Counted from the first letter of the stretch, positions 7,281 to 16,733 are shown. The stretch is 64,000 bases of DNA from Aminipila sp047974845 (GCA_047974845.1 JBKECQ010000064.1:1-64000), one strand, 5' to 3'. The notes: generated by a model not told the origin, from the sequence alone. A program made the numbers and translations.

Positions 7281-9296
7281 TTAGATAAGTCCACCGATTG
7301 CTACAAACATAGGAGCAAATACAAGTGAAACAATTGTCATAAGCTTAATTAAGATATTTATTGATGGGCCAGATGTATCTTTGAATGGGTCACCTACAGT
7401 GTCACCAACAACAGCAGCTTTATGAGGTTCAGAACCCTTACCGCCGTAGTTACCTACTTCAATATACTTCTTTGCATTATCCCAAGCACCACCAGCGTTT
7501 GCCATCATAATAGCAAGTAAAACACCAGAAGAAAGAGATCCGCCAAGCATACCACCTAATGCTTCAGGTCCAAGAATGATACCTACTGCAAGAGGAGCGA
7601 TAATAGCAATTAGACCTGGAGCAACCATTTCCTTAAGTGCTGCTCTTGTAGAAATATCTACACATCTAGCATAGTCTGGCTTAGAAGTACCGGCCATGAT
7701 GCCTTTATCTTCTCTAAACTGTCTTCTAACTTCTTCAATCATTTCGTTAGCTGCTTTACCTACTGAATTCATAGTTAAAGCTGAGAATAAGAATGGAAGC
7801 ATTGCTCCAATAAATACACCAACGATTACAATTGGATCAAGTAAGCTAATTGCTTGAACCTTAGCAACTGTTGCATATGATACGAATAATGCTAAAGCAG
7901 TTAATGCTGCTGAACCAATGGCAAAACCTTTACCAATAGCAGCAGTAGTGTTACCTACAGCATCAAGCTTGTCTGTTATTTCTCTAACTGAATGTGGTAA
8001 TTCTGACATTTCAGCAATACCACCAGCATTATCAGATACAGGACCGTAAGCATCAACAGCGATTGTCATACCAGCAGTTGAAAGCATACCTACAGCAGCT
8101 AATGCAATACCGTATACTCCTGCACATCTATAAGCAGCAAAGATACCTATGCAAATAAATAAGATTGGCCATACAGTTGATAACATACCAACACCTAGAC
8201 CAGAAATAATAGTAGTAGCCGCACCAGTCTGTGACTGTTCTGCTATTTTCTGAACGTGCTTGTAATCACCTGAAGTATAAACTTCTGTAATCTTACCAAT
8301 TGCTATACCAACAATAAGACCTGCAACAATTGCAATAGCATAGTTTATGCTACCTAACATTGACTTTGAAAGAACAAATGAAGCAATAATTACAATAATA
8401 CCTGAAATATATGTTCCCATGTCAAGTGCATGTGCAGGGTTTCCACCTTCTTTACCTCTAACTCCCATAATACCAATAAGAGATGCTATGATACCTACTG
8501 CTGAAAGCACTAGTGGGAATACTGCTGCTGTTGCTTCATCAAAAGCTCCACCAACAGTTGTAGATGCAACTGCTGCAAGTGTAATCGCTGAAATAATAGA
8601 ACCAACATATGATTCAAATAAGTCAGAACCCATACCCGCAACGTCACCTACGTTATCACCAACATTATCTGCGATAACTGCTGGGTTTCTAGGATCGTCT
8701 TCCGGAATACCAGCTTCAACTTTACCAACAAGGTCAGCACCAACGTCAGCAGCTTTTGTATAAATACCGCCACCTACACGTCCAAATAATGCCATTGAAG
8801 AAGCTCCAAGTCCAAAACCTGTAATACACTGTACTACTGTAGCTAAATCAAGGAATATAAATACAACACTTAGTCCTAAAAGTCCAAGACCTGTTACACA
8901 TAAACCCATAACAGCACCTGATCTGAAAGCTACTTTAAGAGCCTTACTCATACCGCCCTCGTGAGCAGCCTGAGCAGTTCTTACATTACCCTTTGTAGCA
9001 ACTCTCATACCGCAGTAACCTGCAAGAACTGAAAGTAATGCTCCAAGTAAGTAAAGTACTGCTGTAATCCAGCTGTTTAGACAGATACCAATTAGTACAA
9101 ATAGTACTACAATAACGATTACCATTGTCTTGTATTCTCTTGTCAGGAACGCCATAGCACCTTCTCTGATGTAACCGGCGATTTCCTTCATTCTGTCATT
9201 ACCTTCATCTACTTTGCTAATCCAAGATGAAAGGCCATAAGCGAATACTAGAGCAACAGCGGCCGCAACTACTGCTGCGATTGCAAAAATACTCAT
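7281..9296 (-). CDS. hppA: Membrane-bound ion-pumping pyrophosphatase, K+-dependent type
   Basis: HppA couples pyrophosphate hydrolysis to outward pumping of H+ or Na+. The 671-residue protein has about 16 membrane segments. The substrate site is visible as DVGADLVGKVE (184-194) and DNVGDNVGD (210-218), with the second acidic loop DNAGGIAEM near 422-430. Residues 448-453 are GNTTAA: alanine rather than lysine in the last position marks the potassium-dependent class. Whether Na+, H+ or both are pumped depends on glutamate placement in membrane helix 6 and needs an alignment. The ATG has GGGGAGG upstream. It follows secG and a short hairpin (9330-9354) and ends in its own terminator. It fits an anaerobe saving energy from biosynthetic pyrophosphate. 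Confidence 0.97.
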   Translation of the reverse strand: MSIFAIAAVVAAAVALVFAYGLSSWISKVDEGNDRMKEIAGYIREGAMAFLTREYKTMVIVIVVLFVLIGICLNSWITAVLYLLGALLSVLAGYCGMRVATKGNVRTAQAAHEGGMSKALKVAFRSGAVMGLCVTGLGLLGLSVVFIFLDLATVVQCITGFGLGASSMALFGRVGGGIYTKAADVGADLVGKVEAGIPEDDPRNPAVIADNVGDNVGDVAGMGSDLFESYVGSIISAITLAAVASTTVGGAFDEATAAVFPLVLSAVGIIASLIGIMGVRGKEGGNPAHALDMGTYISGIIVIIASFVLSKSMLGSINYAIAIVAGLIVGIAIGKITEVYTSGDYKHVQKIAEQSQTGAATTIISGLGVGMLSTVWPILFICIGIFAAYRCAGVYGIALAAVGMLSTAGMTIAVDAYGPVSDNAGGIAEMSELPHSVREITDKLDAVGNTTAAIGKGFAIGSAALTALALFVSYATVAKVQAISLLDPIVIVGVFIGAMLPFLFSALTMNSVGKAANEMIEEVRRQFREDKGIMAGTSKPDYARCVDISTRAALKEMVAPGLIAIIAPLAVGIILGPEALGGMLGGSLSSGVLLAIMMANAGGAWDNAKKYIEVGNYGGKGSEPHKAAVVGDTVGDPFKDTSGPSINILIKLMTIVSLVFAPMFVAIGGLI

Positions 9297-9415
9297 GTGA
9301 TAATACCTCCCCTATACTTTTAACGACAGTAAGAGGCGTCCTTGACACCTCTTAAATTAAAAGTATTATTTAATTTTAATAATGAACAAATATAATAATG
9401 ATTATACCTAATCAA

Positions 9416-9646
9416 TTATTCAATAGTAACTAGTGCCAATGAAACTAATATAAAGCAAACAGCAGCAATAGCAGCAATTTTACTTAAAATAGCTTCGTAA
9501 CCCTTACTCTTCTTTTTACCAAACAGCTGCTCAGCACCGCCGCCGATTGAACCGGATAAGCCTGCGCTGTTACTTGATTGTAGTAAAATACTTGCAATTA
9601 GAATAAGACTGGCAATTGCAAGAACTATCATAAGAACGGTTTTCAT
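9416..9646 (-). CDS. secG: Preprotein translocase subunit SecG
   Basis: SecG is the small accessory subunit of the SecYEG channel. The 76-residue protein has two membrane helices (about 2-20 and 54-74) joined by a loop with the family motif LLQSSNSAGLSGSIGGGAEQLFGKKKSKG. Placement directly after enolase is common in Firmicutes. The eno terminator lies between them, so secG is likely transcribed from its own promoter. A 9-bp hairpin without a T-run separates it from hppA, so some read-through into hppA is likely. Confidence 0.95.
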   Translation of the reverse strand: MKTVLMIVLAIASLILIASILLQSSNSAGLSGSIGGGAEQLFGKKKSKGYEAILSKIAAIAAVCFILVSLALVTIE

Positions 9647-9695
9647 ACTCCACCTCCTACATATGATTAACTTCTAGAGTCTAACACAACTGTCC

Positions 9696-9738
9696 AAAAA
9701 AATCAAGGCTTTTTTCCCGAATTTGGTGGAAAAAAGCC
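9696..9738 (-). terminator. Terminator of the glycolytic operon (after eno)
   Basis: An 11-bp stem (9707-9717 with 9728-9738) is followed by seven T on the minus strand. It closes the gap-pgk-tpiA-eno cluster before secG. Confidence 0.92.
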
Positions 9739-9839
9739 CTGAATATTACGGTTTAAAATTTCTCAATACCATTGCATTCCATGGATTATCTCAATTTTTG
9801 AGCAGGAGTCCATAAGCCCACAATCGTATACTTTCTCGA

Positions 9840-11132
9840 TTACACTCGAAGATTGTAGAAAGCAGACATTCCGGCATATTGACCAGAAATATCAAGCATC
9901 TCTTCAATTCTTAAAAGCTGATTGTATTTTGCAATTCTATCTGTTCTTGAAAGTGAACCGGTTTTTATCTGACCTGCGTTTAAACCAACTACTATATCAG
10001 CAATTGTAACGTCTTCTGTTTCTCCGCTTCTGTGTGAAACAACAGCAGTGTAGCCTGCTTTTTTAGCCATTTCAATAGCATCAAAAGTTTCTGTCAGAGT
10101 TCCAATTTGGTTTACCTTAATTAATATTGAGTTGGCAATACCCTTCTTGATACCTTCTTCCAGTCTTTCTGTATTTGTTACAAATAAATCATCGCCTACA
10201 AGCTGAACCTTGCCCCCTAACTTTTCTGTAAGAAGCTTCCAACCAGCCCAATCATCTTCTGCAAGACCATCTTCTATTGAGATAATAGGGTATTTTGCAA
10301 CAAGCATTTCATAATAAGCAACCATTTCTTCTACAGTCCTAGTTACTCCTTCTCCTGTAAGATTATAAGTTTTAGTCTTATCATCATAGAATTCACTTGC
10401 CGCTACGTCCAATGCAAGCATTATGTCATCACCGGCCTTATATCCGGCTTTTTCAATAGCTTCAAGGATAACTTGTATGGCTTCTTCATTTGTTGCTAGG
10501 TTAGGAGCAAATCCACCTTCATCTCCAACAGAAGTATTCAAACCCTTCGCTTTTAATACAGATTTTAGGTTGTGGAAAACTTCCGCTCCCATTCTAAGTG
10601 CTTCTCTAAAAGATTCAGCACCAACAGGCATTATCATAAATTCCTGAATATCCACTGTATTATCTGCGTGTGAACCGCCGTTTAAAATATTCATCATTGG
10701 AGTAGGTAAAGTCTTACCATTTACGCCACCAAGATACTGAAATAAAGGTAATCCTAGGCAATTTGAAGCTGCATCTGCAGCTGCCATTGATACTGCTAAA
10801 ATCGCATTTGCACCCAACTTACTCTTGTTTGGAGTTCCATCAAGTTCAATAAGCAATTTATCTAGTCCTACCTGATCGAATACATTGTACCCGATGATTT
10901 CTTCAGCAATGATTTCATTTACGTTTTCTACTGCTTTTAACGTACCTTTTCCTAAGTATCTGCTTTTATCTCCATCTCTAAGTTCTACAGCTTCATGAAT
11001 ACCTGTAGATGCACCGGAAGGAACTATAGCTCTTCCCATGCTACCGTCTTCAAGATAAACTTCAACTTCTACAGTAGGATTTCCTCTGGAATCAAGCACT
11101 TCACGTGCTATTACATCTTCAATAAATGGCAT
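9840..11132 (-). CDS. eno: Enolase
   Basis: Enolase converts 2-phosphoglycerate to phosphoenolpyruvate in the cytoplasm with Mg2+. The 430-residue product has the N-terminal REVLDSRGNPTVEVEV, the loop SGASTGIHEAVELRD, the metal-binding segments around SIEDGLAEDDW and GDDLFVTN, and the catalytic region KVNQIGTLTE and SHRSGETED. All are intact. The ATG at 11132 is chosen because GGGAGGT sits eight bases upstream; five further codons would be possible but lack a site. It is the last gene of the glycolytic cluster, 28 bases after tpiA. Confidence 0.98.
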   Translation of the reverse strand: MPFIEDVIAREVLDSRGNPTVEVEVYLEDGSMGRAIVPSGASTGIHEAVELRDGDKSRYLGKGTLKAVENVNEIIAEEIIGYNVFDQVGLDKLLIELDGTPNKSKLGANAILAVSMAAADAASNCLGLPLFQYLGGVNGKTLPTPMMNILNGGSHADNTVDIQEFMIMPVGAESFREALRMGAEVFHNLKSVLKAKGLNTSVGDEGGFAPNLATNEEAIQVILEAIEKAGYKAGDDIMLALDVAASEFYDDKTKTYNLTGEGVTRTVEEMVAYYEMLVAKYPIISIEDGLAEDDWAGWKLLTEKLGGKVQLVGDDLFVTNTERLEEGIKKGIANSILIKVNQIGTLTETFDAIEMAKKAGYTAVVSHRSGETEDVTIADIVVGLNAGQIKTGSLSRTDRIAKYNQLLRIEEMLDISGQYAGMSAFYNLRV

Positions 11133-11160
11133 TTTATTACCTCCCATTTCAACCTATTAT

Positions 11161-11910
11161 TTAAAAATTTACAATCTGGATAAAATCTTCTGCCTGTAAG
11201 CTTGCTCCACCTACCAATGCTCCATCAATTTCTTCCATATTCATTATTTCTGTTGCATTACCCGGTTTTACACTTCCGCCATATTGAATAACCACCTTGT
11301 CTGAAACAACGTCATCATAAAGGTCTTCAATTACGTCTCGAATGAATCCACACATTTCATTTGCCTGCTCAGGTGTGGCTGTTCTTCCGGTACCGATTGC
11401 CCAAACTGGCTCATATGCTATTACAAGTTTTAAAGCATCTTCAGATTTAATTCCTTGCAATGCTCCTATTAACTGTGTTTTAACTACTTCAAAGGCCTTG
11501 TCAGCGTCTCTGTCCTCAAGACTCTCTCCCACACATAATATAGGAACAATATTAACAGAAAAAGCTTTTATCAGTTTCTTATTTACTATTTCATCTGTTT
11601 CAGCAAAATATTGCCTTCTTTCAGAATGCCCAATTATACAGAAATCAACACCAATTTCTTTAAGCATATTTGCAGAAATTTCCCCGGTAAAAGCTCCTTC
11701 ACTTTCAAAATGCATATTTTGTGCACCAAGTTTTATATCTGTATCACTAAACGCTTCCTTTAAAGCTTCCAACTGCGTAAAGGGAGCACAAATTGCCACT
11801 TGAATATCAGAAGGATTGTATACCTTCTTAAAAGACACTGCAAAGTCTTTCGCCTCCGCAGTTGTCTTAAACATTTTCCAATTTCCAGCTATTAGTGGTT
11901 TTCTAATCAT
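11161..11910 (-). CDS. tpiA: Triosephosphate isomerase
   Basis: TpiA interconverts dihydroxyacetone phosphate and glyceraldehyde 3-phosphate. The 249-residue TIM barrel has Lys12 (GNWKMF), His95 (IIGHSERRQ) and catalytic Glu167 (AYEPVWAIGTG), followed by the phosphate loop GGSVKP. Length and catalytic residues are normal. It lies 51 bases after pgk and precedes eno in the same orientation. Confidence 0.98.
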   Translation of the reverse strand: MIRKPLIAGNWKMFKTTAEAKDFAVSFKKVYNPSDIQVAICAPFTQLEALKEAFSDTDIKLGAQNMHFESEGAFTGEISANMLKEIGVDFCIIGHSERRQYFAETDEIVNKKLIKAFSVNIVPILCVGESLEDRDADKAFEVVKTQLIGALQGIKSEDALKLVIAYEPVWAIGTGRTATPEQANEMCGFIRDVIEDLYDDVVSDKVVIQYGGSVKPGNATEIMNMEEIDGALVGGASLQAEDFIQIVNF

Positions 11911-11961
11911 ACTTTTCCTCCATTTCGGCTAGCCAGCAAAATCTAATTCCACACAAGCTAA

Positions 11962-13146
11962 TTATTTATCTTCTAGGCACGCAATACCCGGAAGCTCTTT
12001 ACCCTCTAAGAATTCAAGGGAAGCTCCACCTCCTGTGGAAATATGAGTCATTTTATCAGCCATTCCAAACTGCTCCACTGCTGCCGCAGAATCTCCGCCT
12101 CCTATAACAGTTATGCCTTCGCACTCAGCTAACGCATTTGCAACTGAAATGGTACCTTCTGCAAAATTCGGCATTTCAAAAACACCTACCGGTCCATTCC
12201 AAACAATAGTCTTAGCGTTCTTTATCTCTTCTGCAAACAATTTTTGTGTCTGTGGTCCAATATCAAGTCCCATCATATTTGCAGGAATTTTGTCCATATC
12301 ACAGTATGCCGCAATAGAGTCATTTGAAAATTCTTTAGCCACCTTAATATCTACCGGTAAAAACAATTTCACGCCCTCTGCTTCTGCCTTTTTAAGAAGG
12401 TTGCCCGCTAATTCAATATTGTCTGTGTCAACAATTGAAGTGCCTATTTCATAGCCTTGAGCCTTAAAGAAGGTATATGCCATACCTCCACCAATAATAA
12501 GTGTATCTACTTTCTTTAGTAGGTTTTCAATAACTAAAATCTTATCTCCGACTTTAGCTCCTCCCATGATAGCAACAAAAGGTCTTTCCGGATTCTCAAC
12601 AGCATTTCCCAGAAACTTAACTTCTTTTTCAATTAAAAAGCCTGAAACCGCCGGTAAATAATCCGCTATCCCTGCTGTTGAAGAATGTGCTCTATGAGCA
12701 GTACCAAAAGCATCATTTACAAAAATATCTGCAAGTCCTGCCAGTTCTTTAGAGAACTCTGCTCCATTTTTTGTTTCTTCTTTTCTGAATCTAACATTCT
12801 CAAGAAGCATAACTTCTCCTGCTTTTAATTCCTCTGCAACTTTTTTAACCTGCTCATTAACAACTTCAGGGGCACTTATAAAAGTAATCTCCTTGCCTAA
12901 AAGTTGACTAATTCTGTCTGCAACAGGTTTTAGGGTATATTTCATATTTGCTTCACCTTCAGGTCTGCCCAAATGTGACATAAGAATAACCTTAGCACCG
13001 TTTTCAATTAAATATTTAATTGTTGGCATAGCTGCTGTGATTCTTATGTCATCAGTTATTACACCGTTTTGCAAAGGTACGTTAAAATCACATCTAACTA
13101 TTACTTTCTTTCCGGAAACATTAATATCCCTTACTGTTTTTTTCAT
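11962..13146 (-). CDS. pgk: Phosphoglycerate kinase
   Basis: Pgk transfers phosphate from 1,3-bisphosphoglycerate to ADP, the first ATP-yielding step of glycolysis. The 394-residue monomer shows the N-domain DFNVPL (about 21-26), SHLGRP and the hinge/C-domain nucleotide site GGGMAYTF, with the helix-capping GGGDSAAAVEQFG near the end. It lies 53 bases after gap. Complete and typical in length; not fused to tpiA as in Thermotoga. Confidence 0.98.
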   Translation of the reverse strand: MKKTVRDINVSGKKVIVRCDFNVPLQNGVITDDIRITAAMPTIKYLIENGAKVILMSHLGRPEGEANMKYTLKPVADRISQLLGKEITFISAPEVVNEQVKKVAEELKAGEVMLLENVRFRKEETKNGAEFSKELAGLADIFVNDAFGTAHRAHSSTAGIADYLPAVSGFLIEKEVKFLGNAVENPERPFVAIMGGAKVGDKILVIENLLKKVDTLIIGGGMAYTFFKAQGYEIGTSIVDTDNIELAGNLLKKAEAEGVKLFLPVDIKVAKEFSNDSIAAYCDMDKIPANMMGLDIGPQTQKLFAEEIKNAKTIVWNGPVGVFEMPNFAEGTISVANALAECEGITVIGGGDSAAAVEQFGMADKMTHISTGGGASLEFLEGKELPGIACLEDK

Positions 13147-13199
13147 GTTCTAATCTCCCTACAACTTTCTTTTATACAAACTTATATAAATGTCAGAGA

Positions 13200-14216
13200 T
13201 TATGCTCTGTCCACTTTATACATATGTTGAATTAGCATAAGAATTTTGCTGGAATAACCATATTCATTATCGTAGAAAGCTATAAGTTTTACAAACTTTT
13301 CATTCAGCATTATTCCTTCTCTAGCATCAAAAATTGAAGTATGGTGATCACCAATAAAGTCGCTTGATACAACCTCATCATCAACATACTCTATTACATC
13401 TTTCATAGGACCTTCTGATGCAATCTTAATCTTATTGCAAATATCTTCGTATGTAGCAGGATTCTTCAATTGAACGTTTAAATCTATAACTGAAACGTCT
13501 GCCACTGGCACTCTATAGGAAATTCCTGTCAATTTACCTTGAACTGTAGGGATTACTAGTCCTACTGCTTTAGCAGCTCCGGTTGATGAAGGAATAATAT
13601 TTCCAAAAGAAGATCTACCAGTTCTCCAGTCTTTCATAGAACGAGCATCAACTACTTTTTGTTTTGCTGTTGCCGCATGAATTGTTGACATAAGTCCCTG
13701 TTCAATTCCCCAATTATCTTCAAGTACTTTCACAAGTGGTGCAAGACAGTTAGTTGTACAAGAAGCATTTGAAACTACGTGAACATCCTTATTGTAGTTT
13801 TCATGATTTACACCCATTACATATGTAGGCGTTTCCTTGTCCTTAGCCGGTGCTGAAATAACTACTTTCTTAGCTCCTGCTTTAATGTGCTTCATTGAAC
13901 TTTCTGTTGTTACATAAGCACCTGTAGCTTCAACTATATACTCCGCTCCGCACTCTTTCCAAGGAATATTTTCGGCATCGCTTTCGCTGTATACAGGGAT
14001 TTTCTTACCGTTAATTACAAGTCCCTTTTCGTATACGTCAAGGCTCTTTGGAAATCTTCCAAATATAGTATCGTACTTAAGCATATATACCATATACTCC
14101 AAATCTGCATTACGTACATTTATTCCACAGATTTCTATGTCTTCAAAATCCATTGCTGCACGTATTACAATACGTCCGATACGTCCGAACCCACTAATGC
14201 CAACTTTAATCGCCAT
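13200..14216 (-). CDS. gap: Glyceraldehyde-3-phosphate dehydrogenase, glycolytic-cluster copy, with altered cofactor loop
   Basis: This 338-residue GAPDH oxidises glyceraldehyde 3-phosphate with inorganic phosphate. Catalytic Cys153 (SNASCTTNC), the TIHAATAKQKVVDARSMKDWR segment and the phosphate sites are intact. The segment differs from the typical Firmicute form and resembles the E. coli GapA/eukaryotic branch. After the second beta strand it reads GINVRNADLEYM: Val34 and Arg35 replace the Asp-Leu that normally holds the NAD ribose (Asp34 in the second copy at 28273), so NADP use or relaxed specificity is possible. GGAGG is just upstream of the ATG. It heads the gap-pgk-tpiA-eno cluster. 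No CggR-type repressor gene is present; rpoN is the upstream neighbour. Confidence 0.96.
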   Translation of the reverse strand: MAIKVGISGFGRIGRIVIRAAMDFEDIEICGINVRNADLEYMVYMLKYDTIFGRFPKSLDVYEKGLVINGKKIPVYSESDAENIPWKECGAEYIVEATGAYVTTESSMKHIKAGAKKVVISAPAKDKETPTYVMGVNHENYNKDVHVVSNASCTTNCLAPLVKVLEDNWGIEQGLMSTIHAATAKQKVVDARSMKDWRTGRSSFGNIIPSSTGAAKAVGLVIPTVQGKLTGISYRVPVADVSVIDLNVQLKNPATYEDICNKIKIASEGPMKDVIEYVDDEVVSSDFIGDHHTSIFDAREGIMLNEKFVKLIAFYDNEYGYSSKILMLIQHMYKVDRA

Positions 14217-14290
14217 TTTTTTCTCCTCCTAGCATTCTCTGCTCTTTGTTTTAATTTTTAATACTTCGCTTTAAAAGTTTTAACGTTTAT

Positions 14291-14320
14291 ATATTATTAA
14301 ATGTAATTAATAATAGACAA
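14291..14320 (-). promoter_or_regulatory. Possible promoter of the glycolytic cluster
   Basis: TTGTCT (14315-14320) and TAATAT (14291-14296) lie 18 bases apart on the minus strand, about 75 bases before gap. The match is moderate and the region is AT-rich, so chance is possible. No CggR-like operator was recognised. Confidence 0.4.
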
Positions 14321-14405
14321 GAGAATAAAAGAACAAAATAATCTGCAACATTTTTGCTGCTTCCACTTGGTTCTATAAATATATTTGATATTATTTCTTC
14401 TTAAA

Positions 14406-15866
14406 CTAGTATCTTTTCCTTTTTGATGAAGAAAGAATATTTAATTCATCCCTATACTTAGCCACTGTACGCCTTGAAATATCAATGCCTCTATCACTAA
14501 GTAATTTAACCATATCCTGGTCGCTGTACGGTGATTTTGGATCTTCACCTGCAACTATTTCTTTTATAAAAGTTTTTATGCTCTGTGATGAAATACCTTC
14601 ACCTTGGTTGCTAGATACACCACTGGTAAAAAAGTACTTTATCTCAAATACCCCTCTAGGGCTTTGCATATACTTTCCATTTATAGATCTGCTAACTGTA
14701 GATTCGTGTATTCCAACTTCCTCTGCAATTTGCTTTAATGTCAAAGTTTTAAGATACTTTGGTCCATTATCAAAAAATTCCTTTTGATACTTAACCACAG
14801 CGTTCACCACGTTATAGATAGTCTGTTTTCTCTGCTCTATACTTTTTATTAGCCATATTGCCGAATTAAGCCTTCCTGAAAGGAATTTAGTTAAACTGGG
14901 GTCATTTTGTGATTCCTGTAAAACCTTCTCGTAATATGAGCTAACCATGAGCCTAGGAGCACTACTTTCATTAATGGTAACGACATATTCATCGTTGACT
15001 TTTTCTACAATAATATCGGGAACAATGTATCTTGTAGTTGATTGTGACGCAAACTGTCTACCCGGCTTTGGCTCGCAGCTTCTAATCAAATCACTAATTT
15101 GTTGAACTTCCTGAACTGTAATGCCCAGCCCCTTTGCAATAGCAGATAGTCTGTTTGCGGCTATATCCTCAAGATAATCCTTAATAACTCGCTCTACAAT
15201 TTCATCAAGTTCACCTAAATTTTCTAACTGTATTAACAGACATTCTTTTAAATCCGCTGCAGCTACACCTGCCGGCTCAAAATTATGTATGATGTCTAAG
15301 GCATAGTTAATCTTTTCTTCAGATACATTTAGTACCCTAGCAATTTCTTCTATAGTTAAAGTCATATATCCGTTGTCATCCAATGACTCGATAATATATT
15401 TGCCTATATCTCTGCATGATTTTTTCATTGGTACAAATTGCAACTGAAATAAAAGATGTTCTACTAATGTAACATCAGAGGTCACAAATTGTTCATAGGA
15501 ATACTCCGGATTGTCCTTATTATACTCGCCCTGCCTGTAGCTTATATCATCATATTCCCTTTCTTTAATGTGCTCAGCCCATTCCTTGCTTGTCAATTCA
15601 TTTCCGCCCAGCTCATTGCTTCTAAGTTCCTTTGTCGTTTCACCTATTTCTCTTACTTCCCTTGTTTCTGCATTGTCCTTGGTTTCTAACTCATTATGTT
15701 CAGAAGGACCAGCTTGTTCCAAAACAGGATTAACTAAGAGTTGTTCTTGCACATAGTTATCCAATTCTTGCGTGTTAAACTGCAATATTTGGATTGCCTG
15801 AATCAACTCCGGTGTCATTACAAGTTTCTGTGTCTGTTCAATTGTTAAATCATAACCCAGTCTCAT
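14406..15866 (-). CDS. rpoN: RNA polymerase sigma-54 factor
   Basis: RpoN directs polymerase to -24/-12 promoters that need an AAA+ activator. The 486-residue protein has the glutamine-rich activator region at the N-terminus (QTQKLVMTPELIQAIQILQF), an acidic Asn/Glu-rich linker at about 60-115, the core-binding region, the helix-turn-helix TLKQIAEEVGIHESTVSRSI near 370-390 and the RpoN box RRTVAKYRDEL near 465-475. All domains are present. It lies directly upstream of gap with a gap of 189 bases. No sigma-54 activator is in the window. The acidic linker is longer than usual but not abnormal. Confidence 0.96.
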   Translation of the reverse strand: MRLGYDLTIEQTQKLVMTPELIQAIQILQFNTQELDNYVQEQLLVNPVLEQAGPSEHNELETKDNAETREVREIGETTKELRSNELGGNELTSKEWAEHIKEREYDDISYRQGEYNKDNPEYSYEQFVTSDVTLVEHLLFQLQFVPMKKSCRDIGKYIIESLDDNGYMTLTIEEIARVLNVSEEKINYALDIIHNFEPAGVAAADLKECLLIQLENLGELDEIVERVIKDYLEDIAANRLSAIAKGLGITVQEVQQISDLIRSCEPKPGRQFASQSTTRYIVPDIIVEKVNDEYVVTINESSAPRLMVSSYYEKVLQESQNDPSLTKFLSGRLNSAIWLIKSIEQRKQTIYNVVNAVVKYQKEFFDNGPKYLKTLTLKQIAEEVGIHESTVSRSINGKYMQSPRGVFEIKYFFTSGVSSNQGEGISSQSIKTFIKEIVAGEDPKSPYSDQDMVKLLSDRGIDISRRTVAKYRDELNILSSSKRKRY

Positions 15867-15977
15867 ATTTTACCTCTAACTTACGCTGTACGCAAACTCA
15901 CTCAGGATAATTATACTATAAAATAGTATTTTTTCTACCCCTCTACCGAATATTCATCTTAAAAAAGTATAAATGGC

Positions 15978-15998
15978 ACGATAGGCATTTCCTATCGT
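15978..15998 (-). terminator. Likely terminator of trmL
   Basis: A perfect 8-bp stem with a 5-base loop (15978-15985 and 15991-15998) lies between trmL and rpoN. The T-run on the minus strand begins only after about 11 bases, so it may be weak. Confidence 0.5.
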
Positions 15999-16079
15999 AA
16001 GCCTTCTTATTATATATGTATAATATAATTATAATAAAATTTTTAAAACAAAGCTATTAATTTCTATATTATAAGCCAT

Positions 16080-16550
16080 TTAATCAAGACCCGGATACCC
16101 AATTTGCCTTAAAGCTTCAAATAATATAATATTAGCTGAATTAGATAAGTTTAAAGAACGCAATCTTGTATCCGTACTCATGGGAATTCTAATTGCCTGC
16201 TCCTCATGTTCCTTTATAAACTCCTTTGGCAGTCCGGCTGTTTCTCTCCCAAACAAAATCATGTCTTCATCTTTAAAAGCAACATCACTATATCTCCTAC
16301 CGCCCTTAGTAGTAGCCAAATACAACTGCCTTTCACCATATTTTTTCATAAACTCATCTAAGCTTTTATGCACTTCTAACTTAACAAAGGGCCAATAATC
16401 CAGCCCCGCTCTTTTTACACTCTTATCATCTATTGAAAAACCCAAAGATTCTACTAAGTGAAGTACGCTTCCCGTTGCCGCACAAGTTCTAGCTATATTC
16501 CCTGTATTGGGTGGTATCTCCGGTTCCACAAAAACTATATGAATCGCCAC
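16080..16550 (-). CDS. trmL: tRNA (cytidine(34)-2'-O)-methyltransferase TrmL
   Basis: TrmL methylates the ribose of the wobble base in leucine tRNAs. The 156-residue SPOUT methyltransferase has the N-terminal FVEPEIPPNTGNIART, the AdoMet knot pieces LFGRETAGLP and IPMSTDTRLRSLNLSNS, and ends in a short helix. The start is a GTG at 16550 with GGAAGG eight bases upstream. Another GTG three codons earlier overlaps that ribosome site and is less likely. Its length equals that of E. coli TrmL. It is a single gene. Confidence 0.94.
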   Translation of the reverse strand: MAIHIVFVEPEIPPNTGNIARTCAATGSVLHLVESLGFSIDDKSVKRAGLDYWPFVKLEVHKSLDEFMKKYGERQLYLATTKGGRRYSDVAFKDEDMILFGRETAGLPKEFIKEHEEQAIRIPMSTDTRLRSLNLSNSANIILFEALRQIGYPGLD

Positions 16551-16660
16551 TTTTTTCACCTTCCATTTCTAAAAATATTTAAAACATTTCATATAACTAT
16601 ATATTTTATCATATTAAACGAAAAAAAACACTATTTGAGCCCTTACTTTCCAAAAAATTA

Positions 16661-16689
16661 AAGACAAACCTACTTAAATAGTATATAAT
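16661..16689 (+). promoter_or_regulatory. Promoter of hom
   Basis: AAGACA (16661-16666) and TATAAT (16684-16689) are spaced by 17 bases. The -10 is perfect, the -35 weak. The leader to the start codon is about 40 bases, with no riboswitch. Confidence 0.55.
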
Positions 16690-16733
16690 GTTGGTTACGA
16701 TTTAAAACGGCGTTGCTGATAGGAGGTATTTAT

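Noticed and set aside
7281..9296. Plus-strand frame of 138 codons inside hppA (8347-8763)
   Set aside because: It is antisense to conserved HppA motifs, has no ribosome site and low-complexity Ser/Ile/Pro composition.
9330..9354. Terminator between secG and hppA
   Set aside because: A 9-bp stem exists on the minus strand but no T-run follows, so it may only affect RNA stability and is not listed as a terminator.
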